In this document: in pieces, positions 25,801-33,900 of the stretch
How positions within the stretch are numbered: the stretch's first letter is position 1
How the letters are laid out: the number at the start of each line of letters is the position of its first letter
Assembly: GCA_943736015.1 (NCBI GenBank)
Contig: OX031059.1
Coordinates: 47,193,159-47,257,158 of the forward strand
Length of the DNA stretch: 64,000 nt
Source of the DNA: Tridacna crocea
Taxonomy: Eukaryota > Mollusca > Bivalvia > Cardiida > Cardiidae
Direction: 5' to 3'
Program-made: the position numbers and the translations under genes
The notes under the pieces: model-generated
What the model was told of the DNA's origin: nothing
Database searches by the model: none
The model's input: only the letters and a program-made list of their open reading frames with translations

Positions 25801-27271
25801 ATCATTAATCCAAAGATCCATGCCCATTTTATTAGCTGTCATTGGACATTTTGTCGCAAAGAGCCATTTGAAAAGATGCAGGCAAAATCATATTTATTCC
25901 TGACATGTTTAATGAGGGCTGATATGAAGGTGTCTCTGAGGAACAATAACAAAAATCACATTGGAGCAGACCTTCAGACTGAGGGTACCTTCAGTCTGAA
26001 GGTGTTTGTTCCGATGCTATTTTTGTGACTGGTCTTCGCTAACACCTTTATATCAGCCATTCATTAAACGCTTATGGAAAAAATACGATTTTACCCGCAT
26101 CTTTTCGAACGGCTCAATGCGACAAAATTTCCAATGACAGCTAATGAAATGGGCATGGATCGTTAGATAAATGATTAATCTTTAAGAGCACACAAAATAT
26201 GCTGCAAAATACCAATTAAATCAATGGGAATTTACCTTTTTCTCAACGTAAATAAATCCAGCGTAATTTGTAAACAACTAACAAGGCGACTTCCGTTAGT
26301 CAGGCATGCGCACTCAACGGAATTTGAATTTTGTACAGTCTGGTTCCCTAACCCTATACAGTCAAGTTCGATCAAGGTGCGTTTGTTTACAGCAAAATTC
26401 GCAACTAAACCGTCCTGTAGCGTGTCAGAGATACTGCGATTTCTGCCGAGACATGCGCATTGAAAAGATCACCATGTTTTGATTTCTGGTGAAGTAGGTC
26501 AACGGTTATTTACGTTGAAAAGTACAGATTTGCACAAAGGTAAGAGTTGGATATTAACTAACACCAGTTTTTTTGTAAAGGTTAATCATTTATCTAACGA
26601 TCCATGCCCATTTTATTAGTTGTCATTGGAAATTCTGTCGCATAGAGCCATTCGAAAAGATGCGGGTAAAATCGTATTTTTTCCATAAGCGTTTAATGAA
26701 TGGCTGATATTAAGGTGTTAGCGAAGACCAGTCACAAAAATAGCATTGGAGCAGACACCTTCAGACTGAAGGTAGACTGAGGGTAGACTTGTGGATGCCT
26801 ACATACTTACCATTTGTAAATTACAAATGCAAAGTTAATTTTCCACTTATCAAAGTGGTGAACAAAATCTTCAAAATCTTAAGTCAGTTACCTCTTCACA
26901 TTTTGTTCTCCATTTGGAATTCTTCGTAATCTCTTCTTTTTCAAAATTTTGACAGCTCGTCTGCAGAGTGATTCTGTGTCAAGCACTTCCTTTACTTTGC
27001 CATACGATCCTTCCCCTAGCAAGTCTCCCATTAAATACTTTTCAATTAATTTCGCTCTTTTGCGTCCCTGATAGACAACTTGATCGGATTCCACTCGGTG
27101 GAAAAAATTGAGATCCATGTCAATGTTTTCGTCGTCGGTGATGAATGCCATTTGATCAATATGGTCGAGCCGCGTGTGACTGTATTCATCGTCGAAACTA
27201 TTGAACTGTTGGAGCCTGTGGTCATCTGCCATCGCCGTAATTGCAATTTCACAATTTTCACCTACAGTCAT
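7779..27271 (-). CDS. STK11: Serine/threonine-protein kinase STK11 (LKB1), nine coding exons
   Basis: Complete coding sequence, minus strand: 26892-27271, 19769-19852, 18902-18991, 15011-15143, 13698-13834, 12832-12959, 10480-10537, 9911-10146, 7779-7879. The exons total 1347 nt (448 codons plus TGA); every junction is GT-AG and in phase. Residues 1-70 are a variable N-terminus, followed by the glycine loop GEGSYGKV at 86-93, Lys108 (AVKILK), Glu128 of helix [12 protein letters not shown] in place of DFG, and [15 protein letters not shown]. These match human LKB1 Lys78, Glu98, Asp176 and Asp194. The family is the master kinase that, bound to STRAD and MO25, phosphorylates AMPK-family kinases in energy and polarity control. 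The start is supported by an in-frame TAA two codons upstream. The C-terminus CSQS resembles the lipidation box of known LKB1 proteins. The introns are full of mobile elements, but no exon is damaged. Confidence 0.97.
7917..8122 (-). repeat. MITE family A copy beside the STK11 exon 9 acceptor
   Basis: Reverse copy from accctttaccaaacaagccc to gtcgtttgataaggaaataa, with a shortened palindrome (gagaaaaggagcatttactc). In STK11 it lies in intron 8, ending about 40 nt upstream of exon 9. Confidence 0.75.
8210..8438 (+). repeat. MITE family A copy, intact
   Basis: Bounded by TTAACCCATTACCACACAGC and tgtgtggtaatgggttaa, with perfect TTAA ends and C/G-rich terminal inverted repeats. The central palindrome is at about 8318-8375. 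It lies in STK11 intron 8. Confidence 0.85.
8681..8895 (+). repeat. MITE family A copy
   Basis: Bounded by TTAACTCTTTACCAAATAAC and tgtttggtaaagggttaa. The right palindrome arm is shortened, so the hairpin is imperfect. STK11 intron 8. Confidence 0.8.
9911..10146 (-). CDS. STK11: STK11 coding exon 8 (C-terminal flanking tail)
   Basis: Begins with the split codon of HDWYRKKFP, equivalent to HSWFRKKHP in human LKB1, and contains [13 protein letters not shown] (human MTVVPYLEDLHG). An acidic run ([10 protein letters not shown]) and a Gln/His/Pro-rich end follow. The donor is ACATA|GTATGT on the minus strand. This is the part that packs against the kinase core in LKB1 structures. Confidence 0.95.
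10480..10537 (-). CDS. STK11: STK11 coding exon 7
   Basis: 58-nt exon encoding [20 protein letters not shown], the end of the kinase C-lobe (human [20 protein letters not shown]). It is flanked by CAG and GTAAGT; the split codons at both ends rebuild Gly and Asp. Confidence 0.94.
10745..10953 (+). repeat. MITE family A copy, left palindrome arm lost
   Basis: Perfect ends: TTAACCCTTTACCACACGAC and tgtgtggtaaagggttaa. The inner left arm is deleted (gaaaacattgtaggtaacca), leaving only cgttttctccttatcccac on the right. STK11 intron 6. Confidence 0.8.
11383..11870. mobile_element. 488-bp TTAA-flanked MITE unrelated to family A
   Basis: TTAA occurs at 11379-11382 and 11871-11874. The short terminal repeats agccccagt and actggaact are inverted, with two differences. 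No ORF of note is inside. This suggests a TTAA-targeting or TA-rich-targeting non-autonomous element; the superfamily is unsure. It lies in STK11 intron 6. Confidence 0.5.
12056..12140. repeat. 45-bp tandem duplication
   Basis: Two adjacent units begin ggacaaccaacaatt (12056 and 12101) and share acatgagtatatt. STK11 intron 6. Confidence 0.7.
12832..12959 (-). CDS. STK11: STK11 coding exon 6
   Basis: Encodes [20 protein letters not shown] and [20 protein letters not shown], the alpha-F to alpha-G part of the C-lobe. This is close to human [25 protein letters not shown]. The entry codon Leu is split with exon 5; the exit codon Gly is split with exon 7. Confidence 0.96.
13345..13520 (-). repeat. 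Fragments of the 'cacaggctaatccaa' dispersed repeat
   Basis: cgcacaggctaatccaaaac (about 13360) and acacaggctgatccaagaca (about 13467) are related phrases also seen near 5580 and 47940. The 74- and 79-residue antisense ORFs here are products of the repeat. Confidence 0.4.
13698..13834 (-). CDS. STK11: STK11 coding exon 5 (activation segment)
   Basis: Encodes [20 protein letters not shown] followed by [20 protein letters not shown] and [21 protein letters not shown] is a signature of LKB1, where PPE stands for the usual APE; DVWSAG is the alpha-F motif. Confidence 0.97.
14068..14620 (+). repeat. GGAC-tract / terminal-hairpin repeat, second copy
   Basis: Head phrase caagagacatgatggccctg, gttgccatggcaac at about 14375, a tract of ACGGACCAAC/GGAT units at 14524-14570, the hairpin TGGCCTTCGGCCA at 14595-14607 and the end gagctaaaaa. 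It matches the 280-740 copy at its right end, and the head relates it to 43149-44420. STK11 intron 4. ORFs on both strands here are incidental. Confidence 0.75.
15011..15143 (-). CDS. STK11: STK11 coding exon 4 (catalytic loop)
   Basis: Encodes [20 protein letters not shown], then [20 protein letters not shown] and GVAE. The catalytic Asp is in HKDIKPGN, with Asn for metal binding; DLG replaces DFG exactly as in known LKB1 proteins. Splice sites are CAG and GTAAGT. Confidence 0.97.
15195..15420 (+). repeat. MITE family A copy
   Basis: From TTAACTCTTTACCAAATGAC to tgtttgggaaaggttaa, with a well-kept central palindrome (15304-15365). It starts 52 bp upstream of STK11 exon 4, in intron 3. Confidence 0.82.
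15790..18046 (-). pseudogene. Mariner transposase pseudogene
   Basis: Starts at ATG 18044-18046 ([12 protein letters not shown]). Recognisable blocks are [13 protein letters not shown], the first catalytic segment VTGDET (about 17556), [30 protein letters not shown] and [16 protein letters not shown]. The last two Asp are separated by 34 residues, the mariner DD34D spacing. It is inactive: a short duplication (aaatatgccacagttt twice, near 17890-17925) creates a stop, frames shift around 17550, and the gene is cut by the insertion at 16230-17391. This is an observed loss of function. Confidence 0.9.
16230..17391. mobile_element. Non-autonomous hAT-type element nested in the mariner
   Basis: 1162 bp with perfect 12-bp terminal inverted repeats tagggctccgta, flanked by the 8-bp duplication cctttcgg (16222-16229 and 17392-17399). 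T/CAGGG ends and an 8-bp duplication are hAT features. Subterminal sequence is rich in atatcgat motifs. No transposase is encoded. Confidence 0.9.
18470..18690. repeat. Degenerate MITE family A remnant
   Basis: gataacattgtgagaaaaac, atttccttatttttaccaac and ctgcaaatgctttcaatgtg sit in family A order, ending catatgagaaagggttaa. STK11 intron 3. Confidence 0.45.
18902..18991 (-). CDS. STK11: STK11 coding exon 3
   Basis: Encodes [20 protein letters not shown] and KKFPLWQAH plus the start of a split Met codon: the hinge and alpha-D of the kinase (human [28 protein letters not shown]). Exactly 90 nt. Confidence 0.96.
19223..19450 (+). repeat. MITE family A copy
   Basis: From ttaacactttacaacacaac to tgtgtggtaaagagtta, with the central palindrome kept with a few mismatches. 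STK11 intron 2. Confidence 0.75.
19600..19725 (-). repeat. Degenerate MITE A remnant next to STK11 exon 2
   Basis: cacacagtcctgactttaaa, gaccctgaggaagagggctt and accagcattttctcctttcc match the reverse family A order. It ends about 45 bp from the exon 2 donor. Confidence 0.5.
19769..19852 (-). CDS. STK11: STK11 coding exon 2 (alpha-C helix)
   Basis: Encodes [20 protein letters not shown] and YNEEKQKM with split Arg and Met codons at its ends. The first Glu is the salt-bridge residue (human Glu98). The donor is GTATCC, a weaker match than at the other exons. Confidence 0.96.
20088..20285 (+). repeat. Dispersed repeat, copy 1 (pair at 62820)
   Basis: Shares tttgtcagtaaaatgggtta, ctagaacaccttcaga, atagagattcattgtg and caagaaactgc in order with 62820-63040. 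No coding content. Confidence 0.7.
20340..20500 (+). repeat. GGAC-tract repeat end with a GTATACCC/GGGTATAC hairpin
   Basis: A tract of ACAGA/GGACA units (20385-20432) is followed by gtataccc, about 20 nt, then gggtatac (about 20445-20485). This is the same right-end plan as the other GGAC-tract repeats. STK11 intron 1. Confidence 0.5.
20786..21012 (-). repeat. MITE family A copy, intact
   Basis: From TTAACTCTTTACCACACAAT to gtcgtttggtaaagagttaa. The central palindrome around gtgggaaaaggagaaaatgc is near perfect. Adjacent 20703-20745 holds another left-end fragment (ttaaccctttaccagacgat). STK11 intron 1. Confidence 0.85.
21958..23188 (+). repeat. 1.2-kb GGAC-tract / terminal-hairpin repeat with tandem modules
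   Basis: Head agagccgtcagagacgggtt. It then holds about five diverged modules of roughly 145-165 bp, each opening with a cccctttttcc(g/a)tgaca phrase (near 22312, 22457, 22676, 22832 and 22992), and a GGAC run at 23118-23142. The terminal hairpin tgctcgcccttcgggagca is near 23163-23181, before ataaaaaag. The 123-residue antisense ORF is repeat translation. STK11 intron 1. Confidence 0.8.
23251..23462 (-). repeat. MITE family A copy
   Basis: From TTAACCCATTACCACATAAT to gtcgtttggtaatgagttaa. One palindrome arm is trimmed (gagaaaatgctcttttccca). STK11 intron 1. Confidence 0.8.
24138..24968. mobile_element. 831-bp hAT-type MITE with a 5-bp duplication
   Basis: Inverted ends cagggttcgaa / ttcgaaccctg, flanked by agtaa on both sides (24133-24137, 24969-24973). 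CAGGG ends fit hAT; some hAT lineages make 5-bp duplications. The inner ends repeat cacttgcaaaat-like phrases. No transposase. STK11 intron 1. Confidence 0.75.
25055..25272 (+). mobile_element. TTAA-type palindromic MITE, family B
   Basis: 218 bp between TTAA at 25051-25054 and 25273-25276, with ends ccctttacc and ggagtaaaggg. The central palindrome has arms containing gtgaaattgct / agcaatttcac. It resembles family A in plan but differs in arm sequence. The sister Mutator-like copy shows the empty site cattaaacgc, so TTAA is demonstrably the target. Confidence 0.9.
25986..26774. mobile_element. Mutator-like non-autonomous element, inner copy
   Basis: 789 bp, bounded by the 9-bp duplication gactgaggg (25977-25985 and 26775-26783). 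Two 199-bp inverted repeats (25986-26184 and 26576-26774) differ at roughly one base in fifteen. The tips start with t followed by the 17-nt palindrome accttcagtctgaaggt. No transposase ORF. It inserted near the right tip of the outer copy. Confidence 0.9.
26892..27271 (-). CDS. STK11: STK11 coding exon 1 (N-terminus and glycine loop)
   Basis: Residues 1-126 plus part of Arg127. A variable acidic N-terminus precedes the conserved block [40 protein letters not shown] and [17 protein letters not shown]. In-frame TAA at 27275-27277 supports Met at 27269-27271; a second Met at residue 14 is possible. Donor GTAACT. Confidence 0.96.
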
Positions 27272-27351
27272 AATTTATTTCAAATTTATCCGGTCGATGG
27301 GCCAAGAGTGCAGCCATATTTGTTCCTGTGTCAAAAGGAGGCTTGCACAGA

Positions 27352-27359
27352 TCACGTGA
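27352..27359. promoter_or_regulatory. E-box / CLEAR-like palindrome upstream of STK11
   Basis: TCACGTGA, about 80 bp upstream of the STK11 start codon. CACGTG is the core bound by USF, MYC and TFEB/MITF-type factors. Occurrence by chance is possible; the transcription start is not mapped. Confidence 0.35.
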
Positions 27360-27419
27360 CTGTAAAGGGAAGTAACTATTCGTTTTTTCTAATTCCAAAG
27401 GACCACCAAAATCTTTTAT

Positions 27420-28095
27420 AAATGTTTCTTTCCAACCTTTCGCGTGACGAAAATAGAATTTTAGCTTTTAAAAGGTCCATATTTTTCAATTATATTTTCA
27501 TGTTCAAAAGGTGAGATGCCTGTTACAATAAAGACACCTCAGTTCTGTTCTAGTCTACTCCTATCGCAAACAAATGCATTCCTGGTATCCATAATTAGGC
27601 TACTTTAAGATCAGACATCGGCCGAGTAGATCTAAGAAGACGGTTTGATCTTTGCTGTAACATCTACAGATAAAAGAGACCGATATTTTTGTGAGCAATT
27701 ACTGTACATACGATTGCTTTTAGCTCATCAGGGTCTACAGCCATATCCAAGAAAAAGCAAGTATAATGAAGGCTCATAGATCTAGTGGACCTATAGCATG
27801 TTGCCTATTGTTTCTACATGGATAGATATATCGAGATCCATAGATTTACGATGAAATAAGACTTGTTGATACCCAAGGAGGAAAATCATAACATAGATCT
27901 AATTAAAAACGATATTTATGAAGTAGCCTATTCTACAAAACTCAGGCTAGGTCTAGATCTAGCTGATTTGTAGCCTAACGTTCTGAAAAAAAAAAAAGCG
28001 ACACAAACAACCAAGTAGGCTACAAATCTAGATGGTCTACCTTGAGACATGAAATTAGATCTCAAATACATTAAACATTCTTTTCACAGAGCAGC
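27420..28095. other. Upstream region of STK11, nothing recognised
   Basis: AT-rich, with many agatct(a) hexamers but no ORF, repeat family or RNA gene that I can support. It probably includes STK11 promoter sequence. Confidence 0.4.
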
Positions 28096-28109
28096 CACGT
28101 AGGAAGCAT

Positions 28110-28290
28110 TTGAAGATGGAGGGTGGGGGGGGGGGGCCTAACTTAAAAATACTGAGATTTTTTGCGTGGTTGTTTCATTGCGCTAAAAACTCATTAGTTA
28201 CTATGATTTTCAAAATTACTGGGGGGGGGGGGGCTGCTGAGCCCCCCCCCCCCCCAGTCCCGCCCCCAATCCTACGGGCCTGCAGAGCAT
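28110..28290. repeat. Poly-G / poly-C tract repeat
   Basis: G runs at about 28124-28136 and 28221-28234, and a C run at about 28242-28255, which can pair with the G runs across a ctgctgag loop. The 60-residue proline-rich ORF here is a tract artefact. Confidence 0.6.
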
Positions 28291-28529
28291 AGCTCATAAT
28301 GATGCCGACACTGTCCGCCAAAGCCTGTGCACAGGATCGTAGGCTACTCGACATTTCAACTGTATTAAGGTAAAGGGTTTGATGGCCAGATAAAGTGAAT
28401 AGTTCTAAGCTTATACAAGTACTGTTACAAAGACTTGTCTTTCATCTAAATCACGAAGATCCATTTTAGTACGGAGGATATGCCGCCCCATTAATAAATT
28501 GGAACAAGGCCATTTTGTTTGTTTGCATG

Positions 28530-28880
28530 AATTTAAGCGCGACTCACTGACCATTTTCGGACGGTGTAGATTAACATTAGACTGCACAGAACATGCAGTC
28601 TGATCCACAACCCATTACCACACAATCCCTACTTTTGACAACCCTGAGAAAGGAGCCTTTTGAAAACACTGTGGGAAAAGGAGAAAATGCTGGTAACCAG
28701 CATTTTCTCTTTTTCCCACAATGTTTTCTACCTTTTCCAAATGAAATTTCAATTTTTCAGTAACATTTATTTTGTCGTCTGTAAATGCTTTCAATTCGGA
28801 CCAGCCTAAAATTTTCTCGCGTAGTAAAGAGTTAATCTACGCTGTCCGACGATGCGATATTCTTCCCGAAACATAACGTT
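28530..28880. repeat. Family C palindromic repeat interrupted by MITE A
   Basis: The arms cggacggtgtagattaac and aatctacgctgtccgac flank agactgcacagaacatgcag. MITE A sits inside the second arm. Related copies: 29510-29925, 34310-34400, 40090-40160. Confidence 0.6.
28607..28835 (-). repeat. MITE family A copy inside family C
   Basis: Right boundary gtaaagagttaa; the left TTAA has mutated to acaa before cccattaccacacaatccc. The palindrome is strong (28670-28730). The uninterrupted family C copy at 29833-29900 reads gatcttagatctgcactg at the same point, showing where it landed. Confidence 0.82.
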
Positions 28881-28947
28881 GTAATCGCAATATTTCGGTT
28901 TTTAATTATTGATGTGAACATTTCATTTTAATTAAAATGAAAAGGGT

Positions 28948-29178
28948 CAACCCTTTACTCCATAGATACTCATTTCTACGCATTGCTTGTAGGAGCCTTT
29001 GGAAAACATTGTGACAAAACGTGAAATTACTCGTGACGAGCAATTTCACCTTTTGTCACAATGTTTCCTATGCTTTCAAAAGGTCTCATATGCACACATA
29101 AGAAACGGCTTCATCCTTGCTCTTATTTAGGGGCTATTAGAGATACCATAGAAATGCCTTCTGGGGTAAAGGGTTAAA
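28948..29178 (-). repeat. MITE family B copy, reverse orientation
   Basis: From tcaaccctttactccataga to ctggggtaaagggttaa, with palindrome arms gtgaaattactcg / cgagcaatttcac. It shares taagaaacggcttcatcctt with the complement of 25055-25272. Confidence 0.85.
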
Positions 29179-29509
29179 AGACTGTTCAGTTATAGGCCTA
29201 TCTCGTCGAAAGCTTGCGAAACAGTCAATGATGCAACGTCCGCTGTAAAGCATTCATACTTACATGTATGCCCCATGAACATATTTCCCATCTATTACAA
29301 TGAATTGCTCCTCTTTACGATCTGAGTTACACTTAGTCTAGAAAGGGAATTATTAAATATCAGAACCTAACTAGAACTCAGATATTACAGTTTTTTTTTT
29401 ATATATATATATAGTCAGAAAATATCGGACAGTGTAGTTCAATGATCAGGTCACTGGTAGAATTATATTTGCAGTCTGATTTAAAATATACATTGATTAC
29501 TCGTACAAA

Positions 29510-29925
29510 ATTGTCACTGGCGCCAAAGCGCGACTCAGGGACCTTCTGCGGACAGTTTTGTATTGGTTGTATTGGGATTTAACGCCACTTTAACAGCTAA
29601 GGTCATATGGCGGTCGGTGACGCACACATCTGTTTCCTGGCTTTCATACCAGTACTTACACAACTTTCTTTCCAAAGCCACCGATTACTTTTCTCACATG
29701 CTTCAGTAGAGGTGAGAGGCGAAAATACACCGGAAAGAAAGTTCGCCTCAACCGGGTATCGAATTCACAACCACCAGGTCATGAGTCCGAAACGCTCACC
29801 ACTGAGCCACCTGGGCGGGCTCTGCGGACAGTGTAGATCAAGATCAGACTGCACAAAACGTGGAGTCTGATCTTAGATCTGCACTGTCCGATACAGTGAA
29901 GTTCTGTCTAGCAACGAGACCGTTG
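29510..29925. repeat. Family C palindromic repeat interrupted by a SINE
   Basis: gcgcgactcagggaccttct at left; ggacagtgtagatcaagatc paired with agatctgcactgtcc at right, around agactgcacaaaacgtggag. A SINE (29557-29820) splits the left part. Confidence 0.6.
29557..29820 (-). mobile_element. tRNA-derived SINE with 12-bp target duplication
   Basis: Flanked by tctgcggacagt at 29545-29556 and 29821-29832. On the minus strand the head has a pol III A box (tggctcagtggtgag) and a B box (gtgaattcgatacc). The tail reads ggcgttaaatcccaatacaa. No ORF. Confidence 0.85.
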
Positions 29926-30289
29926 CAATCTCATTGAGCGTTTCGGCATATACTTTTGGCTGGTATCCTTTTAGCAGTTTACGGGTTAATATTTTACAAC
30001 AACAGCTATTTTCTGTTAATGCTTTCGGCGCCATTGGAACAATAGGCACAGTTAAGAAATATCAAATATGTAGTAGGAAAACACAGAATACATCGTGGGG
30101 ATGGAACAAGTGTTCATAACGGATGGCACTTTGCTCTGCGATGTCATTTTCCTTCGACGTTTTCAAACAATGTAACTTACTTATCGAACCCGGAATGAAA
30201 TATGTCTAACAATCAGATTCAACATGGAAAAAGAAAACAAGTTTACCACGTCAAGTTTCTTTTGTAAACATGAACAATCCACATAAATC

Positions 30290-30600
30290 ATGTTTTATCT
30301 GGTGAACCAATGTAGTAAAAGAACCATTGTCAAACTGCCGATTTTACTAGTCTCTGGTACGGTATTTAATAAGCTATCAGCTGCAAACAACCCCGTTTTC
30401 ACGTCACTGGAGAAAACAGCTTCTGATAACATTATGGGAAAAGGAGGAAGTGCCAGCAACCAGGATTTTTCTCAACATTTTCCCCCCTATCCCTCCATAG
30501 AAAAGTCGTATAAATATATGCTGCTTTCAATTTATTGACTTTCAATGCTTTCAGTTTGGACAAGTCTAAGTTTTGCAGTTTTCAAATGAGAACATTCTGT
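30290..30600. repeat. Degenerate MITE family A remnant
   Basis: gataacattatgggaaaagg and caatgctttcagtttggaca in family A order; termini lost. It lies just upstream of the secreted-protein gene. Confidence 0.4.
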
Positions 30601-30710
30601 TTTCAAGATCACTGACGTTTAGATAATATAGTCTTATCAGTGAGGGATGACCCCCTTCTTCAGTGCCAAATTACAATGTCCTCGATACATATTTTTACCT
30701 AAAGTAAAAC

Positions 30711-30934
30711 ATGTCAGTATTTGGATACTATCCCGGACTTATAGTATTTTGTGTTTGTGTCATCACTTGGAAATCCGTGTCGGGTAACCCTGGCAGTCCT
30801 CACATCGGAAATCATAATCCCCATGGCCCAAACAGCGTTCACCACCCACCTTTACCTGTAGATCTTCGGATACATTTAAACCGGGATGGAATCATTAATT
30901 TTGTGATTCACAGAGGATGTATGTATATGTCAGG
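30711..30934 (+). CDS. Secreted protein, coding exon 1 (signal peptide)
   Basis: Encodes the signal peptide, the His/Pro-rich segment and PVDLRIHLNRDGIINFVIHR plus GCMYMSG (last Gly split). The donor is GG|GTGAGT. Confidence 0.82.
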
Positions 30935-33900
30935 GTGAGTTGCGAGTCTATGTAAAGCATAGACAGTGTAATTAACTATTCAGGCCATCGGCTCACACTA
31001 CAAACTTAAAGTAAAAACAAAAAAATCTTCATAACAAGGCGACAACTCTTTAATATCCACCATCTTTGCAGACAGCAAATGAAATACGGCTAGACTATTT
31101 TGTCTTCTTGAAAGTAAACAAAAACAAAAAAGGCGAGAAATAGAGCAAAGGTAACATTCGTTTCCTCATTTTTAGCTCACCTGAGCACTTCGTGCTTAGG
31201 ATGAGCTATTGTGATCACTCACCGGCCGTCGGCGTCCGTCGTTCCTGCACATTTTTTTGTTTACACTCTAGCATCTACAAATATCAGCACCAAACTTGGT
31301 ACAAGTATATATGACCATAAGATCTCAGATGAGTTCGATTATGGGTCTAACCGGACCATGACAACTGGAGTTATTTGACCTTAAATTAGAAAAATTACTA
31401 TATTCGACGTTGTTTACACTCTAGCATCTATATATTTAAACCAATCAGCACCAAACTGGTCAAAATGTTTATGACCATAAGAGCTCGGATGAATTCGGTT
31501 ATAGGTCTGATCGGACCAGAACAACGTGAGTTATTTGCCTTGAATTAGAAAAATCGTTATATCTGACTTTGTTTACACTCTAGCATCTACAAATATCAAC
31601 CAGTCAGTGTCAAACTTGGTCAGAATACTTGTAACCATAAGATCTCGGATGAGTTTGGTTATGGGTCTAGTTGGACTAGAATGACCGGAGTCATTCGCCC
31701 TTGATTTGTCCGGAGCGTAACCAGTTTGTCATCCTCAGTCCGATTGACTTGAAACTTGGCATTTGTGTTTGTTGCAATAATACGGATTGCAGTGTGAAAG
31801 AACCATAACTCTACCTTGTACTGTCTATGAGTTGTTTCCCTTCTGCTTTTCTGGAATATAATTTTGTCATGTCTAGCTTGAACATCTTCAAATTTGGTAT
31901 GCATGATTGTTGAAAAAAAAAAAAAAAAAAAACAGAGTGCAGTGCACAAGAACCATAACTCTTCCTAGCCTGAATTTTGAGTTTTTCCCTATTTGACTCA
32001 TTTTTATAGTATTTCTTGCTTTGTCATTTTAAGTAGGAATGACTTGAAATGTGGTTTGCTAATTTGTTGCAATATTTGGAAGTAAAGTGTCAGGTATGCA
32101 TGTTTGTTACAATATTACGGAGTATTGTGCGCAAGAACAATAACTCTACCTAGTGTGGATTTTGAGTAATTCCACGTTGATCTTCATTTTTTACAGAATT
32201 TCTTTCTCGTCCAGAATGCAACTTTGAAGTCTTAAGTCAAACTGACGTGAGACTTGGTAAACGTAGGTTGCATTGCCTATTATACCACCTTGACAACTGG
32301 TGTTGGGATGGGCATATCTTGCGACAATTTGTCGCTCTTGTTTCATTATCATTTGGCCTTGAACCTCAATACATTGATTTTGGTACTTATCTTCATTGTA
32401 GACCTTTACTGCTTAGTACTCAGGTGAGCGATATAGGACCATCATGGTCCTGTTGTTTCCTAAAGCCATTTGCCTCGAGGGCGTTGAAACACCACTGGCA
32501 GGTGCGGTGGATGGCTGCTTGATCTGTAAGTTGATAGAGGTTGACATACAGAGCAAAAATTAGTACAATATCCACTATCGATTAGAAAAAAATAGTCCGG
32601 AAACTGTTTTTTCCGTGAAAATTCCTAAGTCCAAGGCCCGTAATTTCGTTAAAAATCAGTAGACCGGGACGAAACTCTAACTTGATCTGTAAGTGATGGT
32701 GGTTGACTTACCAACCAAAGATTAGCTCAATATCTGCCAGCGTTTAGGAAAAAAGTCTGTTAAAACTGATTTGCCGAACTGACGGACAGACGGAGGAACG
32801 GACGGACAGACTGACAAACCGACAGAGTGCAAACCTAAAGTCCCCTCCGGCTTCGCCGGTAGGGGACTAAAATTAAAAAAGGAAAAAGCACCATTTGAGC
32901 CACACTGAAATAGTCATCTGCAAATACTTTCAATTTGGACAAGGCTTAAATTTTGTCCTCTGGTAGAGGGTTAAAGAACATAGCAAATGATTTTGAAAAC
33001 ATTGCGCGAAAGAAAAAAATGGTGGTACCCAGCAATTTAAAGATTGTTCACAATGTTGTCTTTCATAACGAAAAGAAATTCCGACTTTTATAATCACATT
33101 GTTGTCAGCAATTGCTTTCACATTGGACAAATAAAGAATTTTGTTATGTGGTAAAGGGTTTACGATATTGATTGCTACAGTAAGTATTTATGCACAAGAG
33201 CCGACTATGAACTTCCAACTATGGCGGAATATGTATTTTCAGGTTCGTCCGTTCTCATTACATGAGCGATAAAGATGACAAAAGATCTATTGGGCAACAA
33301 AATAGACCCCCGAGTTCCGGCAGTGCATGCACCTGGCAACAGTTCGTTGGAAACATGTGCGATGTTTTTCATATCCCACCAGAATTACGTGACGCTCTCA
33401 TCGACTGTGGAATGAAGTTCTCATTCAATCTATTTAGCTCTGAACATGATTCTCAGAATATAGCTCATACCTGTAACTCAACAGTATTCATTGGTAAGAG
33501 AAATGAGGTTGACGGCGGGTCAGGTACAAAACACAAAAGCGTCATAACACGGGATAATTCCGCGAGGGACAACGGCGGTCACGATAAGAATGATGATGTT
33601 ACAAACGACATTGCAATTGCAACACAAGACTTTATAGACACTTACGGTAATACCACGGCGCTTCCTATATTTCTGAAAACATGGTGTCAAAGTTTCAGTT
33701 GGTGAGTTTTTGTTTGCTTAAATAAAATCTATTTAATGCCCAGTCGAGCTTTGGTGTCTACTCGTTCATCTAGTATTAAATACTGGCATCTTTATCTGAC
33801 TACCAGCGATTACAGTGCTTTGATATTTTGGATCACGAGATTGTTTTCGCTTCATTGTTGACTAACTTTCTCGAGAGCTTATGTTAACTGATTGTATTAA

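Larger units (their letters stand above)
25012..26785. mobile_element. Mutator-like non-autonomous element, outer copy
   Basis: Flanked by the 9-bp duplication gacttgtgg (25003-25011 and 26786-26794). The left end is caccttctgtc; the right end resumes as ta at 26784-26785 after the inner insertion. It was about 754 bp before a TTAA MITE (25055-25272) and an inner copy of itself (25986-26774) landed in it. A 9-bp duplication with long inverted ends is the Mutator (MULE) hallmark. STK11 intron 1. Confidence 0.82.

Noticed and set aside
28110..28292. Gly/Pro-rich 60-codon ORF
   Set aside because: Produced entirely by homopolymer G and C runs.
32247..32522. 91-codon plus-strand ORF
   Set aside because: Spans the boundary of two repeats (ends at 32458 and begins at 32460), so it is not a gene.
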